Source: Dermanyssus gallinae (taxonomy: Eukaryota; Arthropoda; Arachnida; Mesostigmata; Dermanyssidae). From it: a DNA stretch of 64,000 nucleotides. The stretch spans positions 471,001 to 535,000 of the forward strand of contig QVRM01001384.1 of assembly GCA_003439945.1 (NCBI GenBank). The letters run 5' to 3'. Made by a program: the position numbers and the translations under genes. Under the pieces are notes generated by a model. It searched no databases and had not been told where the DNA came from. It saw only the letters and a program-made list of their open reading frames with translations. Of this stretch, positions 10,916 through 22,120 are shown in pieces; positions within the stretch are counted from its first letter, which is position 1, and the number at the start of each line of letters is the position of its first letter.

Positions 10916-12477
10916 ATTATGTCAAACAGCGAGCTGGTTGTCAGTCGGACGCGACTAGGGACATTTCAGCCTAGTTCGTCGTCGTCGTCGTTGTTGTCCG
11001 TGTCGTCAACGGAAGACGTGTCCCTTATACGAGAAATACCAGACCCTCGAAATTCTTCTCTTCAGCGGCGCACAGCTGAGATGATGAAGCTTTCATTGGC
11101 ACCCAAGCCTGTCGCGCTGGTCACGGGCTTCCGTAAAGAGTCCCCCTGTCACAGCAAGTCCGACATTACCTCAGCAGCCAGCCTCCAGGAAGAAAACGCA
11201 CTACCTGTACCGCCGCGGCGGCATCCCCCTCCTCCGAAGTACACGTATGCTTCGTGCACTTCACTTAACGCTTTGGGGTCCCGTTTATCGTGGAGTGCCT
11301 CTTCTACATCGGCTCATACAACGCCATGCGCTGCTCGCAAGGAAATGATTGCGAGCCCCACACCCATAACCGCAGTGAAAGCGCCATCGCAAATGAATCT
11401 GTCGCCGGCGCCACAAATGCCTATTGGTAAGTATTCTTCTAGAAGTTATTGACCTGAATGCAATATGAGAACATGCATTTTCTGTCGCGTTACAAGAATA
11501 CGCTAAATATAATTGATATTCATGGATATCGCTATGCTCTTTAGGTGTAAAGATTTGACCGTCACTGCATAAAGAAGCCAACAACTTACTTGAATTGCGT
11601 GCCTACAACGGCCTGTTGACTTTTTGGTTAAATATGCATGCCAAAGTAATCTGTTAGTAAAAGGCCTGTTAAGTAATAATTGATATGTAAATGAGAGCTT
11701 TGGATTCGTAATCGTATTATATACGTACGATTGCACGGCACGTGGTGCTTTAATACACAGAACGCACAGAATCCGCACTACATTTGGTATGAAACTATCT
11801 TTTAGTAAACATTCTGTTAATTATCAAACACTTTGCTGGGACGCTCTGAACGCTAGAGAGAGAAAGTAGTCCTGCCGGAGAAAACAAATTAGTCATTTTC
11901 ATGTATTTAAATTAAGGGTAATACATTGTGTCTTGCAGTGGCTCCTACAATACGGACGCAGGCACACCATAAGAAGAGACCTGCTCCACCCGTGCCCGTT
12001 CCGATTCGTCGGGAACTTCAGGCTGCCAGCCTCAAGGCCATTCAGGTAGGTCTAATATAAGGAGCACCCAGGTCTAATGGCTATTTGAACAAATGTACTT
12101 TTCCGGAATTGCTTAATTGTTGTAATCACAAGGACCACATTATCCTTGTTGATCGCTTTTCTTGGACGTTTTACATGGTTTACCCTTAAGGTCAATGTAT
12201 TCCCAGCAAATCGACTGATACTATTGTCATACAGTTATCTTAGACCAAGCTGCAACGGCCTCTTAAAGCTCTGCGTAGCGCGGGTTTGGTCTCAGCACGT
12301 ATTATAGAAAGTGTGCAATATAGCTGAACGCCGAACGTTTTTTGGACGCAGTATTCGCTGTAGCTTGACCTTTGCGCTCCCTATCAACGAGCTACTTTAA
12401 AATTTGGAAGCTTATATTAGAAATTAGGCGGCTACCAAGTGCAGCGTTGGCTTGTTCAGCTTCCTCATTTTGATGGA

Positions 12478-12519
<42 letters not shown>

Positions 12520-14503
12520 GTACTAATATACTGTCTTTGTTGCATCGGTGTTACCAGGAGGAAACACGTGACATTAAGCGTAAAGAGGTTCTGCTCGAGC
12601 TCCGCGGAAGGTACATCAAAATGAGACTGGGGCAATTGCCAACGTGCGAGTCAGGAGAAGCCACCGGCCCAGGAGCATTGGCTAAGATTGGTACAATCAG
12701 CGCCGAAGTACCCGTCACTTTGTCCAAACCCATTGACGCCAACTCTGAGAAGGCTCTAATGATGGAACTGCTTGAACTGCTCAATGAGAAAAATGCTCTA
12801 CTTAGACGCCAAACCGAGCTTATGTACATGTACGTACCTGGACTGTAGCTAATGAAGTTATTCTACTCTAAGTGTTTAAGTTAAAATATGCCTGTACTCT
12901 TGCAATTGGCGCTTATTCTTAGAGGAAACCTTACTGCTCCTACCTAAGACAGCCTGTTGTAATTTTTAAAGCATTTTTACCTGTAGCACTTGATGTACTG
13001 TGTATTCGTTGCGAATCACGAATTAATCCTTGTGGCCGATAATATAAAGATACAAAGATAATATATAAAATAAACAATTGCGCATATTAATCTTTATAGC
13101 ACACGACAGATATGTGCTAATGTGCGTATATTCGCGCGCACATATTTAATTGAACAACAAGCGGATACGTAAATGATATTGCTGTCGAAAAAATTGCGTT
13201 TACATCTGTAAACTGTACCTTGATTTTATATTGTAGTATTGTGTTTGCCCGTTGGGTAGTCTTAAAACAATATTAGTTAGGTGCTCAACATAGGCGAGCA
13301 TAGTGAAAGTTGAACTCCTTAGACCCTTTATGACCCTCTGCAGATTAAAGATGCAGTGACCAAGTATTTGCCAACGAGGCATGTTATCGTGACGTAAGGC
13401 TGTTGTCTACTTATTATCGTTGTTTAGAGTATTTGTTCCTGTTTAGAGTCTTTGATCATCCTTTCAAATTATCGATGGTTCTAACGAAACTAACTTAAAC
13501 TATTTTGTTTTACCTGTGGTGTGCTTCTATCGATGATGTTTTCCCCATTTTAGGAAGAAGTACCACCGTTTAGAGGAAGAGCAGATCGAGCTTGACTACC
13601 AGATCCGTCTTTTAGTCAACAAACCTGGTAAGTATCCCGACAGCTACTACTGCCGCTACCATATCTGCTGTTTTTGCGGAGGCATAGCCCGCGTAGTTGT
13701 GGTCTGAAGTGGTAAATTATTTGCTAACAAATTTATTCCGACATTGGGGCTAGGTTGAGTGTAGGCTGAGCATTGTAGGGAAGGTGTGGCTTGGGCCAAA
13801 GTTACTAGATTCCTCCGCCCGCTGCAGTCATTGACTTGGCGGTCTAATACGTCTTCCTTTATGGTACAGCGTATTTTCCAACAAAATTGAAAACAAAATC
13901 ACACCGCCGCCCGTTTTATTGGCTACAACTGAATGGATCGAGTAATATTAATTGGATTAAGCTACCTAATGGTAGGCCAGTAATCTCATTCCTACGATAC
14001 CGGACTATTCGATTACAAGTTTGCACGACTCCGTGAATTCTAAGTACCTCTTAATAATGAGACTCTAAAGTTGCGCTATTGTATTGGTGTTCTTTGATAC
14101 TGCAGCAAGTCAAAAGACGTCCGAAGATGAGAAACGAGAATCGGCCCTCATTCACAAGCTCGTTGAAATGGTTGAACTTCGCAACGAGGTCGTCCACACT
14201 CAAGACATGGACCGAAGGCGTTTTGTCAAAGAAGATGAAGACATCAAGGCTTCAAGAGTACGCTTTATGAACAATGTCCATGGTGCGTAGCTTTTAACGA
14301 TTTTATTTGGAACAACTGCTAACGTTTTTTCTTCCGTAGTCACTTGGGCTTACTCCATTGATACAATTGTTTTCCCGTCTGCGATAACGTCTTTCCGTTC
14401 GTAGCAAACAGACTGACCATAAAATTCAAATAAGCAGATAAAATTATTAGTAGACTAAAGACGTTTGGTGTAGCCATTCGGTTTCTAGCTGGAATTGCCG
14501 CAT

Positions 14504-14545
<42 letters not shown>

Positions 14546-14943
14546 ATATATATGTATGCATTTGTGTGTGTATGTCATAGAGCTCGTACAAAACGTACGT
14601 TTTGTTTTTAAATGTTTGGCTCTATAATAACTGTTCGTTATTTTGTTATGATGTGACAATTGCAGACCCCTCACTGCTTTCACTGGACGACCCGAAGAGC
14701 CCAAACACAAGGAGGAACAAGGAGGACAATAATGGCAAAAAAGAAGAGAGTGAAGATGACAAACATACGCACGAAAACGTAAACAGGAAATCATCTAAGA
14801 AGACCTTCAAAACGATCTTCATGGAGAAATACAACACCTTAAAGCATGGAGCCACCTCTCGTAAGAGGATACCCTCAACTAATGTAAACGATAAATCGAA
14901 GACTGGATCGTTGATGGCTTACATTCAAAGAGAATATTCATAG
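10916..14943 (+). CDS. MICAL-like protein, C-terminal half with bMERB domain, copy B
   Basis: Six exons with GT-AG borders and matching phases: 10916-11426, 11939-12045, 12558-12829, 13554-13627, 14106-14282, 14666-14943. From ATG 10919 they join to 471 codons plus TAG. Residues 1-169 are Ser/Pro-rich linker. Residues 170-205 carry KKRPAPPVPVPIRREL. Residues 205-375 are the bMERB fold (RRQTELMYM, LEEEQIELDYQIRLL, ESALIHKLVEMVELRNEV, DMDRRRF). Residues 380-471 are a charged Lys-rich tail. In MICAL, MICAL-like and EHBP1 proteins this domain binds Rab8-family GTPases and links endosomal recycling to actin. The N-terminal CH/LIM parts are missing here. The start is the ATG three bases after a conserved acceptor, and the frame is also open a little upstream (ATG 10874). 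Expression is unproven. Confidence 0.7.
12479..12516. repeat. (TA)n microsatellite in intron 2 of copy B
   Basis: Pure TA tract just upstream of exon 3. It is longer in copy C (25638-25689) and nearly absent in copy D (43776-43785), so this locus changes length between duplicates. Confidence 0.9.
14510..14552. repeat. (TA)n microsatellite in intron 5 of copy B
   Basis: TA tract about 115 nt before exon 6. Equivalent tracts lie at 27684-27717 in copy C and 45495-45511 in copy D. It has no coding role; the TYR-Ile reading frames across it are artefacts. Confidence 0.85.
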
Positions 14944-16254
14944 CGCGTTGCTTTGAATAATAGGTCAAATAGGTGTGAATACAGTTGAGTACTTAAGATA
15001 TCCGTGAACGGATTGATTACGCCGACCCTAAGCTTCTGACCGTTGTTAACGACAATGGAAAACCTCTCATCAGTGGCCATGAAGAAGTCAGTTAGGTAGA
15101 AACCAATGCCAGGCCGAACCTGGTTGTTTGTGGACTTTAACTCACCCTGACGAGAAGTCCTGTTATTTTGTGAGCCTATCTACATGTGTATAGTGTAGTT
15201 GGCTCAAGCGCTGTAACCCAGTGTCGTGCAATCGTAATAATTGTAGTCTGCACAGAAAATGAGGTCAGATGTGAGTCGCTTCGGTGTTTTGAGTGTAGAG
15301 AGAATGAGCGTAGGTGACTGATGTGACTGACTTCACGACGCAATGTCAGAGGCAACATGATATAGGTCACGGCACGTGTAGCGTGACAAACTCTACTTGC
15401 TTAAATCTAAGAGGTTGTTTCGTTATTTTTGCTACGTTTTAAATTTATTGTCTTCTGGAGTTCTCTTTAGATTTTCGAACGAACACCCACGCTTCTCTGA
15501 TGACTACGTTATTGAGTGTAACCGTAACAGCATGGCAATGAACAATGACCCCTTCTATATACATGTTTAAGATTAGATTATATGCTTATTCTATCATGAT
15601 TATCACTGATAGAGTTATGCCAATACAATGAAATACTTGGTATTTTTTGTTTTATCGTCTATTGGCACAACCAATGTGTTATATAAATAAATATAAACAT
15701 CACTGATCATACGTGTAATAACTGTCTTTTAACTGCTAAACATCGATTAAGTTTAACCTATATATACGCACAAGTACAAAGGCCCATCATCAGCCTAGAC
15801 GTAGGGCAATATCTGCCCGAAATATGACTGGCAATAGCTAGTCTGATACCCTGTGCTCACCTCAAGAAATACGTATGCTACTTCTTTAAGTGGATTGTGA
15901 CGTTAACTGTACACAATCTAGATCTGATACGGCACTTTTTTATTACCAGGATCTTAGCGATATTACTAAGTACATGTTCTGAAATCAAATTAATGATTTG
16001 CTTTGGTGCAATAGCTTGGTACAGCTGGGAACTCCTTTATGACCATACCAGAATACCGAGGTAGTATCACGTGCACATGAGGCAATGGATGCGTAACGTT
16101 GTTTTTTTTAAATCAATCCGATTTTTGCAAAAATGTAGCTTCTGTCATATATTTCTCTTAATATATGTTTTTTTCTCTTTAGTTACGGTTGCCTATTGTA
16201 GCCGCTAAATGTTATCAAATTGTAATGGCTTCCTACATTGTGTTGTTTAGCTTC
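14944..16254 (+). other. Spacer downstream of copy B
   Basis: About 1.3 kb without a recognisable gene. It is repeated almost exactly after copy C (28104-28920, continuing after insertions at 33032-34019) and, more diverged, after copy D (45900-46988). Unit A contains its inverted counterpart (3800-4600). Because it is shared by all units, it marks the extent of the original duplicated segment. Confidence 0.7.
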
Positions 16255-17300
16255 TTCAACATACATATTTTTCCAGTCTACAAATCCAGTTTTCTGCTCT
16301 TTGGTTGGCAGTACGTAGTCGACGGTCGACTTCTTTTTTAGTCCTGTCTACGTCTAGCTATTTTATACTTAGGTTTATATTCTTTGAGCTTGTTTAGCTG
16401 CACAGGTTTTCTAAATCTTTACCGGCCTCATCGGTATCTTCATAGAAGTAGAACAGATGCGCATTGGAGTCTCCGATGGTTATGGTCTTTATGTTCCCTT
16501 TAACAAGCTTCTTAACTGTTTCATAAAATATCTTGTTTATATTGTTTTCTGTATTGCTGGGTGGCTTGTATCCAACTATTACTTCTAGGCAGCCTGGCCC
16601 TTTTTCCCTCTCGATTGCTTCCTTCACTTGCCTCAACAACCTCTCCATGGTGACCTTTGCTTATCAGTACTCCAACTCCTCCGAATCTGTTTCGGGACAC
16701 TTTTTGGTTTCTATTTGCAGCAAATGCGTCTCAGTCAGCACTAGCACATCCAAGCTAATCTCTTTCATTATAGTATCATTTAATTCTGTACAGCATCTTT
16801 CATTTATCTTGTTTTCGTCCTCCTCGTATATTTAAGTATCCAATTTTCAGATCTTATCTGCTAGCATTTTCCAATCTTCGTCCCCCACCATTCATTTCGT
16901 ACGGTCTTCGGTATTCAACCGCATTCCATTGTTGCAACTGTGCTCATTCCATTGTTGCAACTTCCGCGTCTCTCTCTCTCTCTCGGTTGCCCTGTTGTTA
17001 TATCGGTAGATCTCCTATCCTCCTTTTGCGCATTCCCAGTTTCCGTTATTGTTCCTGTTGTATTCAGTATGATATTTTTGTCGGTTGGTTTTCTGCCAAC
17101 CTCCTCTGTTAAAGTTCCCTTGCTCCGCTGCCATGTATGTTGCTCCGTCCTTGTAGTCTTCCCGGATGCTGTGAACAAACTTGTTCCTTCGCTGGAGACT
17201 TCATTGGTCAACACAGTCCGCAAGAATTCTCGCATTATTCGTTATTCTCGCGCACCGTGCTGTCAAACAAACCTCTCCTCCACGTGATTGTTGCCGCGAT
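16255..17300 (-). mobile_element. Decayed non-LTR endonuclease relic, spacer 1
   Basis: On the minus strand, 16394-16648 encodes an APE-type endonuclease piece (VIVGYKPPS, then ITIGDSNAHL). Just upstream, in shifted frames, are DVLVLTETHLL (near 16740) and NRFGGVGVLISKGHHG (near 16690). These are the usual order of LINE endonuclease motifs (TETxL, GGVxxL, Y.PP, GDxNAH). Further upstream, 16915-17235 is an open stretch with no known domain. Several frameshifts and stops make this inactive. It includes a (CT)n tract near 16972. The same relic, duplicated with the spacer, is at about 34020-35045. Confidence 0.65.
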
Positions 17301-18617
17301 AACTCTCTCCAATGATTTCTGCTTTCCTCGTGCGCCTGCCAGGTCACCCCGATCGTCTTGTACCTTCTGTTGTCCTTCTGTAGCTTTCCGCTCACCGCTT
17401 CGCTACGACACGCGCCGACGAATTCCAGGACTTCCGGTCGATTTTTACGCGCGCCGACTTAACCTCGCCGCAGCAGCGACAACATTCCGCCTACGGCACT
17501 ACATTCAGTCCTGTTTTGCACCATCATTAATCGCGCCCCAGGCGCAACCGCACCATCTCGCCGTAGACTCGACATTCTCGCTGTGTCTCTCAGTCAATCC
17601 GCTTTGAAACACGGCTAGTCTAAGTTCAATAGACTAAGTCATTAGATCAGTGTGTACAGTTGACGTACAAGAGTGGCGACGAAGATGGGATGGTTGTAAC
17701 TAGTGCATACGTACGTCAAAGTTCAACTACATATTGGAAAGAAAACAAGAATATTGACCACCACAGCTGTATTTTCGGATTCATCTGCTACGACGGTTCG
17801 CTGCCGTATTACCGGCCTGTTTTAACAATCTTCGAGCCACCTCCGACCGCGCCTCATAACCGCTTACAACAACAATGACACTCTACAGTCTAACATTTTA
17901 TTAGCGCCCACGCCCGATACCTCAAAATCATAGCCCCACCGACCGTTCACAGCGCTCACATCCAGATGTGGATGCGCATTTCATGATGATTATTTTAGTT
18001 TCAAACCTATGGCGATCGAACCCGTGGTTCCGTGATAATTTAGGTTTTCTGGAGGGCATGTCGCGATCAGTTGCAACCTCCTTACAACAGAGTTTTAAAA
18101 TTCTATACGTGCATCCAATTTAAACATGCCCACGGGAAAACCTTAATTACGCCGCAACCACGGATCGGATTGCCGTAGATTTAGTTCTGTAAAGAATCGC
18201 GGTAGAATTCGAAATCTATGTTTCAGCGCTGTGAATGTTCAGATGCTATGATGTTAAGTTATTAAACATGAGAGTTAATAATATAACTTCAATTTTTGAG
18301 AGTTCTCTTCTGAATGACCGTATCGCATCCTTAAGCAGGCGTTTTATGTACTCTAGCAAAAGCAGAAGTTTCTCACGAACACGACGGTGTGCTTGGCTTC
18401 CACAGAGAAGTGGTTGCCTCACAGCATTTTGCGCTCCTATGTTGGGCAACAACACCACTGCCACATATTTTAGTAATTTCACTGTCTCTCCAAAGCAAGA
18501 CTTTTCAGAGAATGTTGCTTCCCTCGGAAAATATTTGCAATGAGCCCTTCGAAAACATATTTACTTTAACGAGCTCTACATTTCTCTATATCGCTTTTGA
18601 AAAAAATCTAGATACTA
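17301..18617. other. Spacer segment without recognisable gene
   Basis: Open frames (17137-17607, 17660-17878, 18235-18543) are short, begin in arbitrary places and have no recognisable domain. The block is duplicated at 35046-36727 with few substitutions. The duplicate has an extra 341-bp insert at 35381-35721 where this copy has only AAAC between GCTTTG and ACGGCTAG. Confidence 0.5.
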
Positions 18618-18798
18618 TATATATATATATATATATTGTTTCTTTAATATGGATATTTATATATTATCCGAATCATACCATGCCGTTACAATACGAGCTT
18701 GGCTGCACTTTCTGGAACGAAAGGCTTCCTCTTGGCTTAGAAAATTGTCAATACTATATAGATACAAGTTTATTTCTCTAGAAATTGGTATATATTAC

Positions 18799-19345
18799 CT
18801 AACATTCATGTCGGCTAATAACGTCTTTCACTACTGCATGCGTCGAACCAGCTTCTAGTTCATTGCATTGCAGTATGTGGTATCGGTCAATATTACATGT
18901 GCCACAATATTTACATACACAATCTTCAATTTCAAAGCAATTCCCTTTTAGGTATACATATTGGTGGTAGCCATGCCAGGTAAGTCTGCAGAGTACCCGT
19001 CTGTTCACTTGCATTCTCTGCTTCCAACGGTCTGTCGTGAATGCAGGACCGTCAGTGAAATTCTCTATGGCAAAGCTTAAATTACGCTTTTCTCTGTATG
19101 CGCGATATTGCTCTACGACGAGTGGGCTAAAAACGTAAGTGTCCAAGATATGATCTCCCACAAAGCTTCGCTCTTGGCATAGTTCCAACGCCAAGGTTGT
19201 CGATGCGTTACGCGGCAGTCCGAGCAGTTTTCCAGTATGGCGCCAACTGCCCGGACGCGTTTTCTGAGTGTTCTCATAACTGTGTACTTCCTGGCAAAAT
19301 ACCAAAGCAAAACTAGTGCTGTTTTTTCGACCAAGAAGACTCTCA
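18799..19345 (-). pseudogene. 3' part of non-LTR ORF2 (post-RT region with Cys finger), copy 1
   Basis: Minus-strand frame of about 180 codons. It begins inside the post-thumb region (RHTGKLLGLPRNASTTLALEL, a block seen in related elements as LGLHRTSLN). It continues through VNRRVLCRLTWHGYHQYVY and ends with a finger C-x2-C...H-x4-C (CKYCGTCNIDRYHILQC) before the stop at 18799. The 3' UTR is only about 45 nt with AATAAA near 18775 and no poly(A). The upstream half of ORF2 lies inverted next to it (19362-22120). Not functional alone. Confidence 0.75.
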
Positions 19346-19352
19346 GGACACA

Positions 19353-20381
19353 GGGAATGTAGTGACTGTCTACCTCAACGTACCTCGCCGCAGCTTCTCC
19401 AAAGCCCACACACTCCGAGCCACAGCACTTGTGATCATCCTGTTACAAGGAGGAGATATCGAGGCAAATCCTGGTACTCCGTGCGTAACTTGTGGAGGAC
19501 AGTTTCAACAATTCAGCTGTAGAACTGTTTGCGAAAGCTGTGACAAGCATGTTCACACACATTGTAGCTATCATATCCCTGACAAGACAACAACGTACTG
19601 CAAGTCTTGTTTCTGGGTCGAGGTTTCGACTATAGTCTCGAAGTCGATAACTGTCAAGTCATCTTGCAATTGTACTTCGGAACTACAGACGCTTAAAAAG
19701 CGTATCGACGAACTATCCAAAACGACCAAATCGAACGGCAACGTCAGCACACAACAACAACTGGCAACCGGTCGACCGCAGCCTCAAACGTCCCAACATA
19801 TGATCGTCCCCCGCCAACGTGGGTTGCACGTACAAACACCACACACACCGCGACGTCTTGGCTTTTGCGACGACGTGCATAAAAAGAACCTGCATGGACG
19901 CACACCAACGAAGATAGAGAAACGTGACGACGGGTGGCGTACACAAGGAAGGAGAGATCGCTAAACCAAAGCCACCACCACCGGCACGAACAAGATGACA
20001 CATCTGAAGGCAGTCAAAGACGAAGACGTACCTGAGCGACCACGGCAAAGAGCACTGTTTGTAAGCCGTATTGATCTTACACACAATGAGTCGGATATTC
20101 AGAATTATGTAACTAGAATCGTTGGTACTAGCTCGAACGTAAAAGTTACAAAGCTTGCAGGGCTTAACCAAGCATATTACAATACCTTCCAAGACAGTTT
20201 TTCTGATCTATTAGACCCAGCTGTATGGCCGGAAGGCACACGGTTTAAGCCGTTCCGAGGCCAATTAAAACCATACAGGGTATTTGGGGCACCGCAACCA
20301 CAGTCTTTAGGACTAGGTAATAAACGACCCCGAATTGAACAATCTGATACAATGCTGGTCGAGGGTAGCCCGCAAAATTGA
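19353..20381 (+). pseudogene. Non-LTR ORF1 with 2A-like motif and PHD-like finger, copy 1
   Basis: One reading frame interrupted by a single in-frame TAA at 19962. The N-terminus has a hydrophobic run and then GGDIEANPGT (2A-like, 19452-19478). Next is a Cys/His finger (CVTCG...CESCDKHVHTHC...CKSC, about 19479-19610) resembling the PHD-like fingers of CR1/L2 ORF1 proteins. A helical segment with Ser/Thr/Gln-rich sequence follows, and after the stop comes the C-terminal domain (RALFVSR...LLDPAVWPEGT...FRGQLKP). The last domain matches the one in the CR1-like ORF1 at 31.6-32.6 kb. No ATG is visible before the 2A-like block (first codons read GTG), because the insertion junction lies just upstream. 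Confidence 0.75.
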
Positions 20382-20439
20382 CTAAAACTTGAACGCGACA
20401 ACAACAAACTTGTTCCAAGCACGACTAAATGTTCAGAGC

Positions 20440-22120
20440 CTAAAACAATATCTCAATGTATTTTTTGGAATGTAGAAGGAGGATATAGAGGACGATCAAA
20501 ATGGGGGGTCTCGGTTGCTGTGCGCACGACCGAGTGGTCTAGATTACTTAGATCCACGGCTAGGCTAGTTGTTGTTGAAGTAAAGGACTTTTATTTAATA
20601 TGTATATAGATCACCTGAACGCAAAGTGCCAGATATTTTACTTGATATTGGAGAGTCACTGATGTTTTGTACAGACAAGTGTAAACACACTATCATAGCA
20701 GGAGACCTGAATTGTAATCTCGCTAAAGATGACTCAAGAGCGACAGTTTTTATAGAGGGAGTGAGGGAAATGGGCTTGCAAATAAAAGGTAATTATTTCG
20801 ATGCTACATATATAGCATGGAATGGAAAAAGTGCTGTAGACCTAATTATGAGTACCTCTAGTGAACCGGGAGCCTATATAAAAACCATAAAACGATCATT
20901 TCAGCGGAGCGGAAGCACTGTAAGGTTACTTTTAGTCTTACTCATACGAGTAGAACTGGCGGTGACAAACGAAGTCCTCTCGGCCGCAAGATAAGTCTCA
21001 GAAAGCTAGAACAAGCCTTACATCTACTCCCGAATGCGGCCGAAGTAGACACAGGCGTTTACGAGCGCTCACTTCGGTGGGCCATTCAAGCTGCAGCAAT
21101 ACGTAAGAGCAACACTGCGACAAATCAGAGACACAAACCATGGTTTGACCACGAATGCAAAACCATCAAAGGACGCTTTTGTTGCCACAACGATTGGAGC
21201 TGATCGGGGTTGGCAAACCTAGCTGAGCTGAAGAAAAAGTATAAACGAATGATTATGAGAAAAATATATGAATACGAGACTGCGCAACGCATACATCAGG
21301 TACGAGACAGCATCCAGAGACCATGGATCCTCTTGCCGAAGAGACCTGTCATAGCAAACCCGCTAATAAATGACGAAAAGTGGGTCTCGCATTTCACAGC
21401 CCTACTGAACCGCGATGTACAACTGCCTGAGAACACGCTCCTTACATAGAGTCTAATTGGGAAGACTTTACGGAAGGGGAGGTTCGAAGGTTCGCTATAC
21501 TAGCGAAAAAGAACGGAAAATCATCAGGTACTGATGATATTTACTGTGAACATCTTAAGCAGGGAATCGAACACGCAGCCCCAAAGCTAACAGCGCTGTT
21601 CAATGCATGCTTAGAACACGCGCACATCCCAAGGCAATGGCGCCGAAGCTACCTGCAACCAATTTACAAAAGCAAAGGCGACGCCACAGATCCTGCGAAC
21701 TACCGCGGGATAGCATTGACTAGCGTAATCTACAAAATATTAATCTCAATAATTGTGACCCGACTACATAGCGAAAGTAAAGACCTAATACCTACGAAAC
21801 AGAATGGGTTCTTGGAAGGTCGGTCAACTAAACGAGCTCTTACGGAAGTCCTTCTTCACGTGCAGGAACGCTTCAACAACGCACAGATGACCTACGCAGC
21901 GTTTGTTGACTTCAAAACCGCTTTTGATAGTGTACCTAGGGACCGCCTCCTGGAAGCTATGCGACATCACTTTGGCATCAAAGGTCGAATGTTCAACCTA
22001 ATCAGAAGCATTCTCACTGCAAACTACATTACAATTAGAAATGGGCCTCACTGTATTGCGCAAGAAGTTAAACAGACCTTTGGCCTGGCACAAGGCGACA
22101 CGGCAAGCCCTTTCTTATTC
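20440..22120 (+). pseudogene. Non-LTR ORF2, endonuclease and partial reverse transcriptase, copy 1
   Basis: The endonuclease begins with QCIFWNVEGGYRG (near 20455), has an internal deletion, then AGDLNCNL (near 20700) and AVDLIMSTS. The RT region has GTDDIYCEHLKQG, NYRGIALTSVIYK, FVDFKTAFDS (motif A with Asp), then AQGDTASPFLF, where it stops at the target duplication. Motif C (YxDD) was never inserted. This copy lacks 4 nt near 21431 compared with the duplicate at 39549, which splits the RT frame. The sequence is dead. Confidence 0.75.

Larger units (their letters stand above)
8370..18617 (+). repeat. Tandem unit B of the MICAL-like array
   Basis: The unit runs from the (TA)n at 8370-8412 to the (TA)n at 18618. 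It contains about 2.5 kb of upstream sequence, gene copy B and a spacer with a LINE endonuclease relic. It holds the empty target site (AAAATTGTCAACACT near 8523-8537) for the composite retrotransposon found in units C and D. Within the non-coding upstream part (8413-10048) I see no gene. An open frame at 9409-9621 ending in a Gly run is shared with the other units but is not recognisable as a protein. Confidence 0.75.

Noticed and set aside
11285..11584. Antisense frame over exon 1 of copy B (also 42579-42878)
   Set aside because: Shadow of the coding exon on the opposite strand; it crosses the splice donor and has no domain.
17137..17607. 156-codon plus-strand frame in spacer 1 (and 34959-35414 in spacer 2)
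   Set aside because: Lies over the minus-strand LINE relic, is Ser/Cys-rich from CT-rich DNA, and has no domain or splice context.
19713..20192. 159-codon antisense frame over the retrotransposon ORF1 (also 37844-38323)
   Set aside because: Opposite strand of a convincing PHD-finger ORF1; its own sequence has no recognisable motif.
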